Both the position numbers and the translations under genes were made by a program. From an uncultured Bacteroidota bacterium (GTDB lineage Bacteria > Bacteroidota > Bacteroidia > Flavobacteriales > UA16): DNA of 26,089 nucleotides. Below the pieces are notes generated by a model. It saw only the letters and a program-made list of their open reading frames with translations, had not been told where the DNA came from and made no database searches. The stretch is taken from the NCBI GenBank assembly GCA_902535565.1, contig CACAUH010000013.1, positions 1 through 26,089 of the forward strand, written 5' to 3'. Positions 23,261 through 26,089 of this stretch are shown here, piece by piece. Numbering within the stretch: position 1 is the first letter of the stretch; the number at the start of each line of letters is the position of its first letter.

Positions 23261-25678
23261 TTAGTCTTCGTCTTCCTCTCCGTAGCGGATTCCGTCGTAA
23301 CCATAACCCCCGTAACCAGTGTAACTTCCATAGCCATATCCGTAACTGTAGAAATATCGGTAGGCGTATTTGGATGCGTAATAGCGCCAGCGGGTGGGCA
23401 CAATCCCGTTGAGCACCATGCTGACGTGGGAGAGTTTGTTTTGTTCGAGTAGGTCTTCCAGTTGTCGCATACCCCGCGCGGTTGCCTGCTTCACATTCGC
23501 GACAAGCAATGCGCGGTCCACATGTTTCATCAAAACCAGAGCGTCGGTGATGAGCAGGATGGGGGGTGTGTCGATGACCACAAAGTCATAAGCCTTGCGC
23601 GCTTCTGCAATGAGTGCTTCGGTTCTTTTGTTGAGCACGAGTTCAGATGCATTTGGGGGAACCGGTCCGGACGTGATGACATCCAGTCTGGGAATGTCCG
23701 TGGCTTGAATGGCCATATCCCAGGTGATTTGTCCAATGAGGAAACCACTGAGTCCTGCGTTGCGGTCGATATCAAAGGCTTTGTGCGCCCTTGGCTTGTG
23801 GAGGTCAAAGTCGATGAGCAGGGTCTTTTTGTCTGCTTGGGCCAAGAGGGCGGCTAAGTTGGTGGCTGTGAAGGTTTTTCCTTCGCCGGCATGCATGCTG
23901 GTGATGAGGATGGTGTTTTGGTCCTCCCTGTTGAGCAGGTACTGAAGGTTTGTCCTGAGGCCCCGGAATGCCTCTGTGGTGGGGTGTCTGGGGCTTTTGC
24001 TTGCGACGATGACATATTCTTTGTCCAAGACGTCTTCGAACCTTGGAATGCCCCCGCTGACCGTGAGTTTGGTGGACTCACGGAGTTCGTTGACGCTTTC
24101 GAGTCGTTCGAAGAGCAGCAGGCGCGCCACGGAGAGGCCAACTGCCAAGGCAAGCCAAAACAACACGTAGTTCTGGATGGTTTTTCTTTTATCTGGCCCT
24201 GTGATTCCCATGCTCCTGGCCTTTTCGATGATGCTGGCGTTGGAGGTGATGGCGGTCCTTGCAATGAGGTTGGTTGCCCTCTGTTCGAGGAGATAGCCAT
24301 AAAACTGGTCGTTGATGGCCATGCGCCGCTCAATGGCCCGGATTTCGCGTTCGCTTTTTGGCAGGCGAAACAATTTGGCTTCGATTTCGAAGACGCGATT
24401 CTCGAGGCTTTCTTCTTCCTTTTCTGCCTCAATTCGGGCGGAGGTGATATAGTCGAACAGGCTGAAACGAGTCGTGGAAATAAGGGAGTCGAGTCGCTTG
24501 ATTTGGAAACTGGTCGGCGTGACGTCGAGCAGCATTTGGGTGCGTTGGAGTTGAAGGTCATACAACTCCCCAACCTTTTCTCCTGCAACGGCATCGTAGG
24601 TCAGAAATGCAGATGGAGGAATGCTGGTGTTCTCAGCCCCCTGGTTGAGATACCCTTCCAGGGCGGTCAGGCTGCGCAGGTTCAGTCGGAGTTCTTCTTG
24701 CTGGGTTTCAAGCTGCAGGAGTTCTTGGAAATAGGCCTGTTCGTTGCGGGTCAGGTCCATCACCTCTGCCCTTTCCCTTTGCTGGTCGATGATGTCTTGC
24801 AGGCTGTCGAGACTGGCCTCTATTTTGACGAGCTGTGTCTCGATGAATTCATCAGTTTTTCGGTTGGTTTCTTTCCTGGCTGCTGTCGAGTAATCGATGT
24901 ATCGCTTGGACAAAGCATCGAGGAATTCGATGGCCCGATTTGAACGAATGTCATTGATTTGGAGCTTGAGAATGCTGGTGGACCCTACACCGCTGACCCT
25001 GACGCTGGAGCGATACTGGTTGATGAGTTGATTGTTGCTGCGGACTTGGAAGCGCTGTCCCTGATCAATGGCCTGCTGAATGGTTCCTCTGTTGTCTCCG
25101 GTTTTATGAACTGCGAGTTTGAAGTCGCCGTTTTGGATGACCTCGTCGAAGGCATGCTCTTGTTTGTATGTCCTTCCGTTTTTGAGGTTGCAGCTCAGGA
25201 CGAAACGTTCGTCATTGAGTACGTCAAGATCGAAATCTACGCCCAGGGCATTCCCGCTGAATTGTTCAGGATAGGCTTCCACCTCCACGCCACTCAATCC
25301 GCCGACAGGCAGTGCGCGCACCCTGCCCACGATGAAGTAAGTGATGTTGTGGTCGAGATCACCCACCGCCTTGGTCACGAGGTCACGGCTCTTCAGAATT
25401 CGAACTTGATTGGCAATGTCCGGCCCTTTTCTTTGAAAGCGTCGACTCAGCACGCCTTCCATCACCTCTCGGGCTTTGTCGTATTCGTCTTTTTCTTCTA
25501 AAAGAATCTCAGCCTGCGCTCCATACTGGTCCAGCTGCTGGTGAGTGATGAATCGAGCATACCCATATGCCGCGGCCGGCAGGAGTAGCAAAAGCAACCA
25601 ATTCTTGGCCGCCACCTTGAGCGCCAACCGGAGCTGTTTCAGACTGTTGTTCTGGGCACCACCGTCCAATCCTGCCAT
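23261..25678 (-). CDS. Polysaccharide co-polymerase / bacterial tyrosine autokinase (Wzc-like)
   Basis: An 805-residue inner-membrane protein controlling exopolysaccharide chain length and export. Transmembrane helix 1 (about 26-42) is followed by a Wzz-like periplasmic region with coiled-coil segments (about 260-340 and 400-480), then helix 2 (about 500-522). The cytosolic BY-kinase domain has Walker A SMHAGEGKTF (about 593-602), Walker A' LLIDFDLHKPR (about 617-627) and Walker B FVVIDTPPIL (about 694-703). The last ~41 residues hold 14 tyrosines mixed with glycine, ending GEEDED; this is the expected autophosphorylation cluster. It leads the five-gene operon and is divergent from the Cys-rich secreted protein gene. 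Fusion of co-polymerase and kinase in one chain follows the proteobacterial type, which is usual in Bacteroidota. Confidence 0.95.
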   Translation of the reverse strand: MAGLDGGAQNNSLKQLRLALKVAAKNWLLLLLLPAAAYGYARFITHQQLDQYGAQAEILLEEKDEYDKAREVMEGVLSRRFQRKGPDIANQVRILKSRDLVTKAVGDLDHNITYFIVGRVRALPVGGLSGVEVEAYPEQFSGNALGVDFDLDVLNDERFVLSCNLKNGRTYKQEHAFDEVIQNGDFKLAVHKTGDNRGTIQQAIDQGQRFQVRSNNQLINQYRSSVRVSGVGSTSILKLQINDIRSNRAIEFLDALSKRYIDYSTAARKETNRKTDEFIETQLVKIEASLDSLQDIIDQQRERAEVMDLTRNEQAYFQELLQLETQQEELRLNLRSLTALEGYLNQGAENTSIPPSAFLTYDAVAGEKVGELYDLQLQRTQMLLDVTPTSFQIKRLDSLISTTRFSLFDYITSARIEAEKEEESLENRVFEIEAKLFRLPKSEREIRAIERRMAINDQFYGYLLEQRATNLIARTAITSNASIIEKARSMGITGPDKRKTIQNYVLFWLALAVGLSVARLLLFERLESVNELRESTKLTVSGGIPRFEDVLDKEYVIVASKSPRHPTTEAFRGLRTNLQYLLNREDQNTILITSMHAGEGKTFTATNLAALLAQADKKTLLIDFDLHKPRAHKAFDIDRNAGLSGFLIGQITWDMAIQATDIPRLDVITSGPVPPNASELVLNKRTEALIAEARKAYDFVVIDTPPILLITDALVLMKHVDRALLVANVKQATARGMRQLEDLLEQNKLSHVSMVLNGIVPTRWRYYASKYAYRYFYSYGYGYGSYTGYGGYGYDGIRYGEEDED

Positions 25679-25730
25679 ACGCTAAAGATAATCCTCTGAA
25701 ACCTCTGGGAGGTAAAGTATCTTGGAGGTC

Positions 25731-26089
25731 ATGAAGAATGTGTTCCGGGTTGTGATGCTCAGCTGCGTTATGCTGTCGTCGCTGCGAGGTTTTTCACAAG
25801 GAGCTCAGCCTGTTGATTGCTGCTTTGATTGTTCGTGTGCGTTTTGCGCGGACATAGCCAGTTGCGCTGGGCCAATTGTGAATCCTGCTGACTGTTTTCG
25901 AGGAGGGACTGAAATATGTGGGGTTGATCACCCGACAACAACCTGTTCCACGTTTTGGGAAAACAACACGCAAGGTGTGCAGTCTGATACCCCGCAGCCT
26001 ACAGATCCAAATGGGTGCATCCCGATTGACGGAGGGCTTGGGTTTTTGATTGCCGGGGGACTTGGCATTGGCGTGGTGGGAATCCGCCG
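25731..26089 (+). CDS. Small cysteine-rich secreted protein with PID-CTERM-like sorting tail (3' end outside window)
   Basis: The frame runs 119 codons from the ATG at 25731 to the window edge without a stop. Residues 1 to about 22 form a signal peptide (MKNVFRVVMLSCVMLSSLRG). The mature part has ten cysteines at 30, 31, 34, 36, 39, 45, 55, 63, 72 and 96, with a CCxxCxCxxC cluster at the start. The end is PIDGG (98-102), a glycine-rich hydrophobic helix (about 103-118) and then Arg, with the next partial codon also Arg. This is the three-part plan of PEP-CTERM-type tails and matches what I know as the Bacteroidota PID-CTERM sorting domain, thought to be handled by exosortase-like enzymes. A GGAGG lies just before the ATG. 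It is divergent from wzc, separated by 52 bases. The protein is probably almost complete. Confidence 0.75.
   Translation, partial: MKNVFRVVMLSCVMLSSLRGFSQGAQPVDCCFDCSCAFCADIASCAGPIVNPADCFRGGTEICGVDHPTTTCSTFWENNTQGVQSDTPQPTDPNGCIPIDGGLGFLIAGGLGIGVVGIR

Overview
The window looks like chromosomal DNA from a free-living, probably Flavobacteriales-related member of the Bacteroidota with moderately high GC. The evidence is a CHU_C / type IX secretion C-terminal domain, paired DUF6089-like outer-membrane barrels, three tandem periplasmic-folding (SurA/PpiC-type) genes, a single long RelA/SpoT enzyme, weak or absent Shine-Dalgarno sites at most starts, and a PID-CTERM-like sorting tail at the right edge. 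No rRNA, tRNA, CRISPR array, insertion sequence or phage gene was seen. There is no gene-free stretch longer than about 150 bases.

Layout. (1) Positions 1-296, minus strand: the 5' end of a GT2 glycosyltransferase, preceded by a 45-codon stump of an NAD-dependent sugar epimerase. This is the edge of a surface-polysaccharide locus. (2) 392-5733, plus strand: rsh (ppGpp synthetase/hydrolase), purA, and a PglK-like ABC flippase whose start overlaps the purA stop. (3) 5734-14131, minus strand: two DUF6089-like outer-membrane proteins, a coupled trio of periplasmic chaperone/PPIase genes, a fumarylacetoacetase lacking its N-terminal domain, and a MoxR AAA+ ATPase. (4) 14230-18959, plus strand: a FabK/nitronate-monooxygenase-type flavoprotein, a T9SS-secreted fibronectin-like surface protein, and guaB. 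(5) 18976-25678, minus strand: a very compact five-gene exopolysaccharide operon (wzc-type tyrosine autokinase, asnB-type amidotransferase, GT4, WcaF-like acetyltransferase, GT2). (6) 25731 to the right edge, plus strand: the start of a small cysteine-rich secreted protein ending in a PIDGG-transmembrane-Arg tail.

How the parts fit. Most of the accessory content concerns the cell envelope: sugar-chain assembly and export (GT2, GT4, acetyltransferase, AsnB, Wzc, PglK-like flippase), outer-membrane protein folding (SurA-like trio), barrel proteins, and two kinds of sorted surface protein (CHU_C and PID-CTERM-like). The housekeeping genes are mostly purine nucleotide metabolism (purA, guaB) and its alarmone regulator (rsh). 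Two genes (epimerase, fumarylacetoacetase) are cut exactly at a neighbour's edge, which suggests past deletions. The most interesting item is the Cys-rich PID-CTERM-like gene, divergent from the Wzc operon and cut by the window end.
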